Below are positions 1 to 8,494 of a stretch of DNA of 64,000 bases, in pieces. The first letter of the stretch is position 1; every line of letters begins with the position of its first letter. Made by a program: the position numbers and the translations under genes. Below the pieces are notes generated by a model. The model saw only the letters and a list, made by a program, of their open reading frames with translations, was not told the origin of the DNA and made no database searches. The DNA comes from Kaistia adipata DSM 17808 (GTDB lineage Bacteria > Pseudomonadota > Alphaproteobacteria > Rhizobiales > Kaistiaceae): NCBI RefSeq assembly GCF_000423225.1, contig NZ_AUHO01000006.1:248001-312000 (forward strand), in the 5' to 3' direction.

Positions 1-1574
1 GAGAGCACGAAGGTTACCGGACCGCCGAAGAAGGACGAGCCGAAATAGACCGAGCGCGCCGGAGCGATGTGATCCTCGCGCGTGGCGAGGTTGTAGACCG
101 GGATGGTGATGTCGCCGAGCGATAGGGCGTGCCCGTCGACGCTGAGTTCGCCTTCGGCCAGTTTGTTATCGAGATAGCAGTTGCGCAGATAGAACGAATG
201 GTTCGCCGCCGGCATGCGGGTAGCGTCGGCGTTCCAGTAGAGAAGATCGAACGGAATGGGCTCCTTGCCGCGGAAATAATTGTTCACGACATAGGACCAG
301 ATCAGTTCGTTCGAGCGCAGCATGTTGAAGGAGGCGGTCATGTTCTTCCCCTCCAGATAGCCGCGCACGCCCATCTTCTTTTCGACCGCCTCGATCTGCT
401 CCTCGTCGATGAAGACCTTCAGGTCGCCGGCATGGGTGAAGTCGACCTGGGTGGCGAACAGTGTCGCCGAGGCGACGCGGGTGTCGCCGACAGCCGCCAT
501 GTAGGCGAGGGTGTAGGAGAGCAGGGTGCCGCCGACGCAATAGCCGATCGCGTTCACCTCTTTCTCGCCGGTGATGGTCTGGATGGTGTCGAGCGATTCG
601 AGGATGCCCTCGCGCATGTAGTGCTCGAAGCTCTTCGCCGCCTGCTCCTCATTGGGGTTGATCCAGGAGATGACGAAGACGGTGTGACCCTGCTCGACCG
701 CCCATTTGACGAAGGATTTCTCGGGGTTGAGGTCGAGGATGTAGAACTTGTTGATCCAGGGCGGGACGATCAGAAGGGGACGCTTCAGGGCCTCCTTCGT
801 CGTCGCCTTGTACTGGATCAGCTGGCAGACATCGTTCTGCAGGATGACCTTGCCGGGCGTCAGCGCCAGGTTCTTGCCGATGGCGAAATGCGCCGTGTCG
901 GTCTGGCGGATGCGCAGCTCGCCATCGCCTGCCGCGATGTCCTCGGCCAGCATGTCCATGCCGCGCGCCAGGTTCTCGGCGCTCGAATCGAGCGTGTCGC
1001 GCAGGATCTCCGGGTTGGTGAACAGGAAATTCGACGGCGAGATCGCATTGGCGATCTGGCGGACATAGAAGGCCGCCTTGAGGCGGATATGCGGGTCGAG
1101 ATCGGCGGCGCCCTCGACCATCTCCTCGGCCCAGCGCGCCGTGATCAGGTAGAACTGCTTCACGAAGTCGAAGAACTGGTTCTCGGTCCACTGCGGGTCC
1201 TTGAACCGCTTGTCGCGCGGGCCAGGCTCGATGACCGGCGCGGCCGGCATCCCCGACATGCGCTGCATCATGCTCGTCCACAGCGCGAAGTAATTCGCGT
1301 AAAGCTTTGATTGCGCTTGTACGCTTCGGCCTGGTTCGGCGGTCCAGTACTCCACCACCTTGGCCAGGGTTCGGATCACCTCGGCGATGTCGTCCGTCGT
1401 TTCGGCGGAGAGGCGGCCGTCCTCGCGTGACTTGAGATAGGTGTTTGCGGCGCGCGTCAGCCCCTCGATCATGCGGGCGATATTCTGTGCGAACTTTTCG
1501 GGATCCTTGACGACGAGGTTGATGGAACTGCCGCTGACGCTGCCTTGATCGTTGCCGGATTTATCGTTGGCCAT
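1..1574 (-). CDS. phaC: Class I polyhydroxyalkanoate synthase PhaC (3' end off window)
   Basis: Polymerises (R)-3-hydroxyacyl-CoA into intracellular polyester granules. The minus strand translates from an ATG at 1574 (begins MANDKSGNDQ) as one open frame to the left edge, about 524 residues. The lipase-like box GYCVGG carries the catalytic Cys346, and RED-H near residue 500 carries the catalytic Asp501. The catalytic His lies beyond the edge, so about 50-100 residues are missing. The N-terminal PhaC domain precedes the alpha/beta-hydrolase core, as in class I enzymes, and no phaE-like partner is seen. It is divergent from the lipoprotein gene at 1703. Family and catalytic residues are seen directly; the class I assignment is from length and absence of a partner. 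Confidence 0.95.
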   Translation of the reverse strand, partial: MANDKSGNDQGSVSGSSINLVVKDPEKFAQNIARMIEGLTRAANTYLKSREDGRLSAETTDDIAEVIRTLAKVVEYWTAEPGRSVQAQSKLYANYFALWTSMMQRMSGMPAAPVIEPGPRDKRFKDPQWTENQFFDFVKQFYLITARWAEEMVEGAADLDPHIRLKAAFYVRQIANAISPSNFLFTNPEILRDTLDSSAENLARGMDMLAEDIAAGDGELRIRQTDTAHFAIGKNLALTPGKVILQNDVCQLIQYKATTKEALKRPLLIVPPWINKFYILDLNPEKSFVKWAVEQGHTVFVISWINPNEEQAAKSFEHYMREGILESLDTIQTITGEKEVNAIGYCVGGTLLSYTLAYMAAVGDTRVASATLFATQVDFTHAGDLKVFIDEEQIEAVEKKMGVRGYLEGKNMTASFNMLRSNELIWSYVVNNYFRGKEPIPFDLLYWNADATRMPAANHSFYLRNCYLDNKLAEGELSVDGHALSLGDITIPVYNLATREDHIAPARSVYFGSSFFGGPVTFVL

Positions 1575-1702
1575 CGCTTCCCCGAACGCAGTATGTCGTC
1601 CGACAAGCTGCGCTGCTTCCCCGGACGCGCAGAGTGTAATAACTTCACGCGCCGAGCGAAACGTTCCGCTCTCCGTCAGCGCGCTTACCAGATGAGTTCA
1701 CG

Positions 1703-2104
1703 ATGAAGCCGACCGGAATCCCGCGCTACCGCCCCGCGTCGTTCGTCCTTGCGCTGGCGCTCGCGGCCGCGCTTGCCGGCTGCTCGCAGCAGCTGTCCAA
1801 GACGTTCGACAACACGCCGGACCCGGAGCTCGACCGGCCGGGTGCGTTTCCCAACATCAACGTGGCCGGCAGCCAGCCGCCCGGCAAGCTGATGACGCCG
1901 GCCGAGCTCGAAAAGGCCACCGGCAGCCTGAAGTCCCGCGCTGGCCAGAACGACCCGCGCACGGCGGACGCGGCCCGCAAGGCCAGCGAAGCGTCGAACG
2001 CTGCGCTCGAGAAGACCGCCGCCACCCATGCCAAGCAGACTTTGAAGGATATTCAGAGCCGTTGCGGCGAACCGGGCGCGGACGCCACGAAATGCCCGCA
2101 ATAA
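1703..2104 (+). CDS. Small predicted outer-membrane lipoprotein
   Basis: A 133-residue protein with a basic N-terminus, a hydrophobic stretch and a lipobox LAGC with the Cys at about residue 27, so it should be lipid-modified and exported. The mature part is polar and Ala/Lys/Glu-rich, probably helical, with a C-terminal pair of Cys residues (SRCGEP and TKCPQ). No family recognised. No strong Shine-Dalgarno is visible before this ATG. The gene stands alone between divergent phaC and the aminotransferase gene. The N-terminal signal is the main support for it being real. Confidence 0.6.
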   Translation: MKPTGIPRYRPASFVLALALAAALAGCSQQLSKTFDNTPDPELDRPGAFPNINVAGSQPPGKLMTPAELEKATGSLKSRAGQNDPRTADAARKASEASNAALEKTAATHAKQTLKDIQSRCGEPGADATKCPQ

Positions 2105-2194
2105 GGGTGCTTTCATAGTCCGCGGTTCGGTGTAGAACCACCCTGCGCCAGGTGAGGCGCAATTTTACTATCCAGGAAAGATGGATCCGGAGCC

Positions 2195-3415
2195 ATGAGC
2201 GAGTTCCACAGCGTGCGGCGTCTGCCGCAATACGTCTTTGAGCAGGTCAACCGGCTTAAGGCGAGCGCTCGAGCCGCAGGCGCCGACATCATCGACCTGG
2301 GGATGGGCAATCCCGACCTGCCGACGCCGCAGCACATCGTGCAGAAGCTGGCCGAGACGGCGGGTCGTCCCGACGTGCACGGCTATTCGGCTTCGCGCGG
2401 CATCAATGGTCTGCGCAAGGCGCAGGCCGCCTATTACGATCGTCGTTTCGGCGTGAAGCTCGACCCCAACACGCAGATCGTCGCGACGATCGGCTCGAAG
2501 GAAGGCTTCGCCAACATGGCGCAGGCAATCACGGCGCCGGGCGACGTGATTCTGGTGCCGAATCCGAGCTACCCGATTCATGCCTTCGGCTTCCTGATGG
2601 CCGGCGGCGTGATCCGTTCCGTGCCGGTCGAGCCGGGCCCCGAGTTCTTCCACGCGATGGAACGTGCCGTGATGCACTCCATCCCGAAGCCGCTCGCGGT
2701 CGTGCTGTGCTATCCGTCCAACCCGACGGCGCATGTCGCGGATCTGGATTTCTATCGCGACGTCGTCGCCTTCGCTCGCAAGCACGATCTCTTCGTGCTG
2801 TCGGACCTCGCCTATGCCGAGATCTATTTCGACGACGTGCCGCCGCCTTCGATCCTGCAGGTTCCGGGCGCCTTCGACGTCGCCGTCGAGTTCACCTCGA
2901 TGTCGAAAACCTACTCCATGGCCGGCTGGCGCATGGGCTTCGCGGTCGGCAACGAGCGCCTGATCGCGGCGCTGTCGCGGGTGAAGTCCTATCTGGACTA
3001 CGGCGCCTACACGCCGATCCAGGTCGCGGCCACGGCGGCGCTGAACGGCCCGCAGGACTGCATCGAGGAGATGCGCCAAGTCTACAAGCATCGCCGCGAC
3101 GTGCTGGTCGACAGCTTCGGCCGCGCCGGCTGGCAGATCCCGGCGCCGCGCGCCAGCATGTTCGCCTGGGTGCCGATTCCGGACGCCTACAAGTCGCTGG
3201 GCAGCCTCGAATTCGCGAAGCTGCTGATCGAGAAGGCGGATGTCGCGGTCGCTCCGGGCGTCGGCTTCGGCGAGCATGGCGACGAATATGTCCGCATCGC
3301 ACTGGTGGAGAACGAGCAGCGGATCCGCCAGGCCGCGCGGAATGTCCGTCGCTTCCTTGAAACGGCCGACAAAACATTGCACAACGTCGTCCCGATCAGC
3401 AGCGCCCGGCGATAA
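2195..3415 (+). CDS. Class I/II PLP aminotransferase (AlaC / LL-DAP aminotransferase-like)
   Basis: A fold-type I pyridoxal-phosphate aminotransferase of 406 residues, the usual family length. Visible motifs are NPSYPIH, YPSNPT, SDLAYAEIYFDD and the PLP-lysine segment SMSKTYSMAGWRMG with Lys238. GGAG lies four bases before the ATG. It sits 24 bases upstream of homoserine dehydrogenase and is probably co-transcribed with it. Relatives are annotated as alanine (AlaC-type) or LL-diaminopimelate aminotransferases. The neighbour suggests amino-acid biosynthesis of the aspartate family, but the substrate cannot be read from sequence. Confidence 0.92.
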   Translation: MSEFHSVRRLPQYVFEQVNRLKASARAAGADIIDLGMGNPDLPTPQHIVQKLAETAGRPDVHGYSASRGINGLRKAQAAYYDRRFGVKLDPNTQIVATIGSKEGFANMAQAITAPGDVILVPNPSYPIHAFGFLMAGGVIRSVPVEPGPEFFHAMERAVMHSIPKPLAVVLCYPSNPTAHVADLDFYRDVVAFARKHDLFVLSDLAYAEIYFDDVPPPSILQVPGAFDVAVEFTSMSKTYSMAGWRMGFAVGNERLIAALSRVKSYLDYGAYTPIQVAATAALNGPQDCIEEMRQVYKHRRDVLVDSFGRAGWQIPAPRASMFAWVPIPDAYKSLGSLEFAKLLIEKADVAVAPGVGFGEHGDEYVRIALVENEQRIRQAARNVRRFLETADKTLHNVVPISSARR

Positions 3416-3439
3416 GCTGGGCCCCTCTGGGGCGAATTT

Positions 3440-4765
3440 ATGAACAATGCTCTTCGCTTGGGCGTGGCCGGCCTCGGTACGGTCGGCGCGTCCCTGCTGC
3501 GGCTCACGCAGCGCCATGCCGATGAACTGGCGCTGCGTTGCGGCCGCCCGGTCGTTGTCACCGCCGTGTCGGCGCGTGACCGCAATCGCGACCGCGGCGT
3601 CGACCTCTCCAGCGTCACCTGGTTCAAGGACCCGGTGGCGCTCGCCACCTCGGGCGAGATCGACGTCTTCGTCGAGCTGATGGGCGGCGCCGATGGCGTG
3701 GCCGCCGATTCGGTCCGCGCCGCGATCAATGCCGGCAAGCACGTCGTGACCGCCAACAAGGCGCTGCTGGCCAAGCACGGCACCGAGCTTGCGCGCCGTG
3801 CCGAGGAGAAGGGCGTTTCGCTCAACTTCGAGGCCGCCGCTGCCGGCGGCATCCCGATCATCAAGACGCTGCGCGAGGCGCTGGCTGGCAACACGGTCGG
3901 GCGCGTCTATGGCATCCTGAACGGCACCTGCAACTACATCCTGACGCGGATGGAGCGCGAAGGCCTCGCCTTCGACGCCTGCCTCGCCGAGGCGCAGCGG
4001 CTCGGTTATGCCGAGGCGGATCCGACCTTCGACGTCGACGGATTCGATACCGCGCACAAGCTGTCGCTGCTGACGGCGATCGCCTTCGGCACCGAGATCA
4101 GCGCCGACGCCATCTATGTCGAGGGCATCCGCTCGATCTCCACCGCCGATATCGAGGCGGCCGACGAGCTCGGCTACCGGATCAAGCTGCTTGGCGTCGC
4201 CACCCGCACGGATACGGGAATCGAGCAGCGCGTGCATCCGACCATGGTGCCGAAGTCCTCGCCGATCGCCCGCGTCGACGGCGTCACCAACGCGGTCGCG
4301 GTCGAGGCCGACTTCGTCGGTCGCCTGGTGCTGGCGGGACCCGGCGCCGGTGGAGACGCGACGGCCTCGGCCGTCATGAGCGACATCGCCGATCTGGCGC
4401 GCGGCGACGTGGTCGGCACGTTCGGCCGGCCGGCCCATACGCTGAAGCCCTACCAGCGGGCGGCGATGCGGGCGCATGCCGGCGGCTACTACATCCGCCT
4501 TTCGGTCTTCGATCGTCCGGGTGCCTTCGCCTCCATCGCCAAGCGCATGGCAGAGAACGACATTTCGCTGGAATCGATCGTCCAGCGCCGCCGCGCGCCG
4601 AAGGCCGATGCGCCCGAGCATCCGCGGCCGCAGGAGCCCCAGCCGGTCATGCTGATCACCTATGACACGACCGAGGCCCAGGTGAAGGAAGCGCTCGACC
4701 GGATCATGGCGGACGGTCATATCGCGGAGCGACCGCAGATGATACGAATCGAACAACTGGCCTGA
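3440..4765 (+). CDS. hom: Homoserine dehydrogenase
   Basis: Reduces aspartate semialdehyde to homoserine with NAD(P)H, the branch to threonine, methionine and isoleucine. The Rossmann motif GVAGLGTVG is at residues 8-16, NGTCNYIL follows, and the catalytic-domain signature EADPTFDVDGFDTAHKL contains the conserved Lys207. A C-terminal ACT domain (about 350-435, GGYYIRLSVFDRPGAFASI) points to threonine feedback control. The 441-residue length is normal for the monofunctional enzyme. It is third in a same-strand run from the lipoprotein to recJ; glpX follows after 16 bases. Confidence 0.97.
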   Translation: MNNALRLGVAGLGTVGASLLRLTQRHADELALRCGRPVVVTAVSARDRNRDRGVDLSSVTWFKDPVALATSGEIDVFVELMGGADGVAADSVRAAINAGKHVVTANKALLAKHGTELARRAEEKGVSLNFEAAAAGGIPIIKTLREALAGNTVGRVYGILNGTCNYILTRMEREGLAFDACLAEAQRLGYAEADPTFDVDGFDTAHKLSLLTAIAFGTEISADAIYVEGIRSISTADIEAADELGYRIKLLGVATRTDTGIEQRVHPTMVPKSSPIARVDGVTNAVAVEADFVGRLVLAGPGAGGDATASAVMSDIADLARGDVVGTFGRPAHTLKPYQRAAMRAHAGGYYIRLSVFDRPGAFASIAKRMAENDISLESIVQRRRAPKADAPEHPRPQEPQPVMLITYDTTEAQVKEALDRIMADGHIAERPQMIRIEQLA

Positions 4766-4781
4766 AAGCGGAGCACCCCCC

Positions 4782-5783
4782 ATGGCGATGACAGGTAATG
4801 CGAAGGCAGCGGGTCTCGACCGCATCCTGACGCTCGAGCTCGTGCGCGTGACCGAGCGCGCCGCTGTCGCGGCCGCCCGCTGGCGCGGCCGGGGCGACGA
4901 GATGGCGGCCGACCAGGCCGCCGTCGACGCGATGCGCCGGGAACTCAATCGTCTGCCGATCGAAGGTACCGTCGTGATCGGCGAGGGTGAGCGCGACGAG
5001 GCGCCGATGCTCTATATCGGCGAGAAGGTCGGCAAGGGCTCCGGCCCGCTGGTCGACATTGCGCTCGATCCGCTCGAGGGCACGACGATCTGCGCCAAGA
5101 ACCAGCCGAATTCGCTGGCCGTGATCGCGATCGCGGAAGGCGGCAGCCTGCTCTACGCGCCGGATGTCTACATGCAGAAGATCGCGATCGGCCCGGGCTA
5201 CGCCAAGGGCATCGTCGATCTCGACGCGACGCCGATGGAGAACATCCAGGCGCTGGCCGCCGCCAAGGGCGTGCCGGTCAACGAGATCACTGCCTGCATT
5301 CTCGATCGTCCGCGCCACGCCAAGCTGATCGAGGACGTCCGCGCCACCGGCGCCGCGCTTCGCCTGATCGGTGACGGCGACGTCGCCGGCGTCATCCACA
5401 CCACCAATCCGGACGAGACCGGCATCGACATCTATCTCGGCATCGGCGGCGCTCCCGAGGGTGTGCTGGCCGCGGCGGCGCTCCGCTGCATCGGCGGCCA
5501 GATGCAGGGTCGCCTCGTCACCCAGTCCGACAGCCAGCGTGAGCGGGCCGCCAAGATGGGCGTGAAGGACTTCGACAAGAAGTTCACGCATGACGAGATG
5601 GCCAAGGGCGACGTGCTGTTCGCCGCCACCGGCGTCACCGACGGCAACCTGCTCTCCGGCGTGCGCTTCGCCCGTAATGGCGAGATCACCACCGATACGG
5701 TCGTGATGCGTTCCTCCTCGGGCACGGTTCGCTGGATCAAGGCGACGCACCGCGACCTCGAGAAGTTCGAGAACGAGGGCTGA
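4782..5783 (+). CDS. glpX: Fructose-1,6-bisphosphatase class II
   Basis: Hydrolyses fructose-1,6-bisphosphate to fructose-6-phosphate in gluconeogenesis, a metal-dependent cytosolic enzyme. The 333-residue sequence carries the GlpX metal and phosphate motifs GEGERDEAPMLYIGE (about residue 67) and DIALDPLEGTT (about 93), with GDGDVAGVI and GIGGAPEGVLAA further on. GGAG precedes the ATG by eight bases. It lies 16 bases after hom and ten bases before recJ, so the three are probably one transcript. Confidence 0.96.
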   Translation: MAMTGNAKAAGLDRILTLELVRVTERAAVAAARWRGRGDEMAADQAAVDAMRRELNRLPIEGTVVIGEGERDEAPMLYIGEKVGKGSGPLVDIALDPLEGTTICAKNQPNSLAVIAIAEGGSLLYAPDVYMQKIAIGPGYAKGIVDLDATPMENIQALAAAKGVPVNEITACILDRPRHAKLIEDVRATGAALRLIGDGDVAGVIHTTNPDETGIDIYLGIGGAPEGVLAAAALRCIGGQMQGRLVTQSDSQRERAAKMGVKDFDKKFTHDEMAKGDVLFAATGVTDGNLLSGVRFARNGEITTDTVVMRSSSGTVRWIKATHRDLEKFENEG

Positions 5784-5793
5784 TCCAGTCCCC

Positions 5794-7608
5794 ATGACGA
5801 CGATGTCCAGCGACGCACGGCGCGCCTTTCTCGGCGTAGAGGGATCCGTGACGGGGCGCCGCTGGACGGAGCGCGCCGACCCCGCCGCGAGCCTCGCTGC
5901 GACGGCCATGGCGCAGCGCCACGAGATCCCCGAGTTGGTCGCCCGCGTGCTCGCGGGGCGGGGTGTCGCAATCGACGACGCGGCCGATTTCCTCGATCCG
6001 AGCCTGCGCCGGCTGATGCCGGATCCCTCCGTTCTCACCGACATGGACTCAGCCGCGGCACGCATCGCTGACGCGGTTGTCGCCGGCGAGCATGTCGCGA
6101 TCTTCGGCGACTACGACGTCGACGGCGCGACCTCGTCGGCGCTGCTGGCCCGCTTTCTCCGCCACCAGGGCGTCGAGACGCGGATCTACATCCCCGATCG
6201 CATCTTCGAAGGCTACGGCCCCAATCCGGACGCCATCCGCACGCTGGTCGAGGAGGGCGCCGACCTCATCGTCACCGTCGACTGCGGGTCGACCAGCCAT
6301 GAGGCGCTCGGCGTCGCGCGCGATCTCGGGCGGCTGGCTGTGGTGCTCGATCATCACCAGATGGGCGCCGAGCTGCCGCCGGCGCTCGCCGTCGTCAATC
6401 CGAACCGCCAGGACGATCTCTCGGGTCTCGGCCATCTTGCTGCAGTGGGCGTCACATTCCTGGCGATCGTCGCGACGAACCGGGAGCTTCGGAAGCGCGG
6501 CTGGTACGGGCCGACGCGGCCGGAGCCGGACCTGCTGCAATGGCTCGACCTGGTGGCGCTCGGCACCGTCTGCGACGTCGTTCCGCTGATCGGGCTTAAC
6601 CGTGCTTTCGTGACCAAGGGGCTGCTGGCGGTGCGCCGGCGGGCCAATCCCGGTCTGGCCGCGCTGTCGCTGGCCGCCCGCATCGACGTGCCGGTGGCGC
6701 CCTATCATCTCGGCTTCCTGCTCGGGCCGCGCATCAATGCCGGCGGCCGAATCGGCGATGCCGCGCTCGGGGCGCGGCTGCTGTCGCTGGACGATACCGC
6801 CGAGGCCGAACGCATCGCTGTCGAGCTCGACGATCTCAACAAGCAGCGCCAAGCCATTGAAACCTCGATGCTCGAGGAGGCGGTGGCCGAGGCGGAGGCC
6901 GAGATCGGCGCGGGCGAGGGGCCTGCCGTCATCGTCACGGCCAGCGATCGCTGGCACCCTGGCATCGTCGGCCTGATCGCCGCGCGGCTCAAGGAGCGCT
7001 TCCGCCGGCCGGCCTTCGCCATCGCCCTGCAGCCGAACGGCCTCGGTACCGGCTCGGGCCGCTCCGTATCGGGCGTCGACCTCGGCGCGCTCGTCCGGGG
7101 CGCCGTCGAGGGAGGACTTCTCGTCAAGGGCGGCGGCCACGCCATGGCGGCCGGCCTGACGATCGAGCCCGCGAAATTCGCGGAATTCCGCGCTTTCCTG
7201 GAGGCCCGCGCCGCCGAGGCGTCGCGCCAGGCGCGGCAGGCGGACCAGCTTCTGATCGACGGCGCGCTGACGGCGCGCGCCGCGACTCCCGATTTCATCG
7301 AGCGGGTGGAACGGGCAGGGCCGTTCGGGGCCGGCCATGCCGAGCCGGTCTTCGCGCTGCCGGCGCATATCGTCAACTACGCCGACATCGTCGGCAACGG
7401 TCATGTCCGGGTCACGCTTTCCGGCGGTGACCAGAACCTGAAGGCGATCGCCTTCCGCGCCGCCGAGTCGGACCTCGGCCGCACCCTGCTCGGCTCGCGC
7501 GGCCGGCCGCTGCATGTCGCCGGTTCGCTCAGCATCGACCATTGGCAGGGCCGCAAGCAGGCGAGCTTCCGCATCCTGGACGTGGCGCAGCCGCAGCCGT
7601 TGCGCTGA
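5794..7608 (+). CDS. recJ: Single-stranded-DNA-specific exonuclease RecJ
   Basis: A 5'-3' ssDNA exonuclease used in recombination and repair. The DHH phosphoesterase domain is complete, with FGDYDVDGATSSALL near residue 104 and the eponymous VLDHHQMG near 184. The DHHA1 domain ends in GSGRSVSGVDLG and GGHAMAAGLTI near 447, and an OB-like C-terminal region follows. The 604-residue length fits alphaproteobacterial RecJ. An in-frame ATG nine bases downstream (5803) is an alternative start, since no strong ribosome site separates the two. It is the last gene of the run and a GC hairpin follows. Confidence 0.96.
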   Translation: MTTMSSDARRAFLGVEGSVTGRRWTERADPAASLAATAMAQRHEIPELVARVLAGRGVAIDDAADFLDPSLRRLMPDPSVLTDMDSAAARIADAVVAGEHVAIFGDYDVDGATSSALLARFLRHQGVETRIYIPDRIFEGYGPNPDAIRTLVEEGADLIVTVDCGSTSHEALGVARDLGRLAVVLDHHQMGAELPPALAVVNPNRQDDLSGLGHLAAVGVTFLAIVATNRELRKRGWYGPTRPEPDLLQWLDLVALGTVCDVVPLIGLNRAFVTKGLLAVRRRANPGLAALSLAARIDVPVAPYHLGFLLGPRINAGGRIGDAALGARLLSLDDTAEAERIAVELDDLNKQRQAIETSMLEEAVAEAEAEIGAGEGPAVIVTASDRWHPGIVGLIAARLKERFRRPAFAIALQPNGLGTGSGRSVSGVDLGALVRGAVEGGLLVKGGGHAMAAGLTIEPAKFAEFRAFLEARAAEASRQARQADQLLIDGALTARAATPDFIERVERAGPFGAGHAEPVFALPAHIVNYADIVGNGHVRVTLSGGDQNLKAIAFRAAESDLGRTLLGSRGRPLHVAGSLSIDHWQGRKQASFRILDVAQPQPLR

Positions 7609-7640
7609 TCGGGCGGGTTAACGCGTCAACCCTCCGGTAG

Positions 7641-7658
7641 CGGGGCGTTAGCGCCCCG
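7641..7658 (+). terminator. GC hairpin after recJ, possible terminator
   Basis: A perfect 7-bp stem CGGGGCG / CGCCCCG with loop TTAG, 33 bases after the recJ stop. No T-run follows, so it is at best a weak or Rho-assisted terminator. Its position between two transcription units is the main argument. Confidence 0.4.
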
Positions 7659-7781
7659 TCAGTCCAGCCTCGGCCGCGTCCCTGCCGTCCCAGGCGGACG
7701 ACTCGATTGCGTCGGATCAAGGCGCGATCTCCCCGAGCATGGCAGGAAGATGGCGGCGCCGGCAAAGGAACTTGCCTTACA

Positions 7782-7800
7782 ATTTTAGCTATGGTGAAAT
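7782..7800 (+). promoter_or_regulatory. Candidate operator for the XRE-cupin regulator
   Basis: An AT-rich 19-base imperfect palindrome (ATTTTAGC-TAT-GGTGAAAT, 12 of 19 positions symmetric, arms ATTT/AAAT) lies 35 bases before the regulator ATG in otherwise GC-rich DNA. XRE-cupin regulators commonly control their own operon from such a site. The role is inferred. Confidence 0.35.
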
Positions 7801-7834
7801 ATTCGGATCGTCGCAATCGGCGACGGGAGGACGC

Positions 7835-8494
7835 ATGGACAACGATCCGCTCAAGGTCGGGCACAAGATCCGGGAGGCGCGCAAGCGGCGCCGGATGACG
7901 CTGCAGCGTGTCGCCGAGACCTCGGGCCTGTCGATCGGGTTCCTCAGCCAGGTCGAGCGCGACATCACGGCGCCGTCCTTGTCGTCGCTGGTGACGATCG
8001 CCAAGGTTCTGGATCTGCCGGTCAGCGCGTTCCTGGAGCAGCCCGAGATCCCGAGCGCGGTCTCGCGCCGCGAGGGCAGGGGCGCCTATGCCATCAATCC
8101 GGGCTGGATTTCCTACGAGCGGCTGTCGACCACTTTTCCCGGCCAGGCGCTGAGCGCGGTCAAGATGAACGTGCCGCCGCGCTATCTCTCGGAGACGGCG
8201 GCGCATGAGGGCGAGGAGATCGTCTATGTGCTGAGCGGCACGATCCGCTACGTGGTGGACGGTGTCGACCATGACCTCCAGATGGGCGACGTCCTGCATT
8301 TCTCGGCGCAGCGACCGCATCGCGTGCACAACCCGACCGACCAGGTCGCCGAGGTCCTCTCGGTCGGGACACAGCAATTATTCGCAGATTCCGCGCGTCA
8401 GGGCGGCCCATCCACGGCTGGCGACAAAGTCCAGCCGGGAAAAGGCAAGGCTGCCGCGCGCGCGAAGACAGAGGGTGAAGAAGAGGTAATCTGA
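7835..8494 (+). CDS. XRE-family HTH / cupin transcriptional regulator
   Basis: A two-domain regulator of 219 residues. The helix-turn-helix is at about 9-63 (IREARKRRRMTLQRVAETSG ... LSQVERDITAPS). A cupin sensor domain at about 105-180 holds HEGEEIVYVLSG and GDVLHFSAQRPHRV. The ATG at 7835 is chosen because GGGAGG lies five bases before it; an upstream in-frame ATG (7739) lacks a site. The charged C-terminal tail is low-complexity. Its stop overlaps the next ATG by one base (TGATG), so it is translationally coupled to the transporter operon and probably responds to the transported compound or a product of it. Confidence 0.93.
   Translation: MDNDPLKVGHKIREARKRRRMTLQRVAETSGLSIGFLSQVERDITAPSLSSLVTIAKVLDLPVSAFLEQPEIPSAVSRREGRGAYAINPGWISYERLSTTFPGQALSAVKMNVPPRYLSETAAHEGEEIVYVLSGTIRYVVDGVDHDLQMGDVLHFSAQRPHRVHNPTDQVAEVLSVGTQQLFADSARQGGPSTAGDKVQPGKGKAAARAKTEGEEEVI

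Noticed and set aside
2105-2194. Possible SAM-II riboswitch before the aminotransferase/hom genes.
   Set aside because: The conserved pseudoknot sequences of SAM-II could not be found in this 90-base gap.
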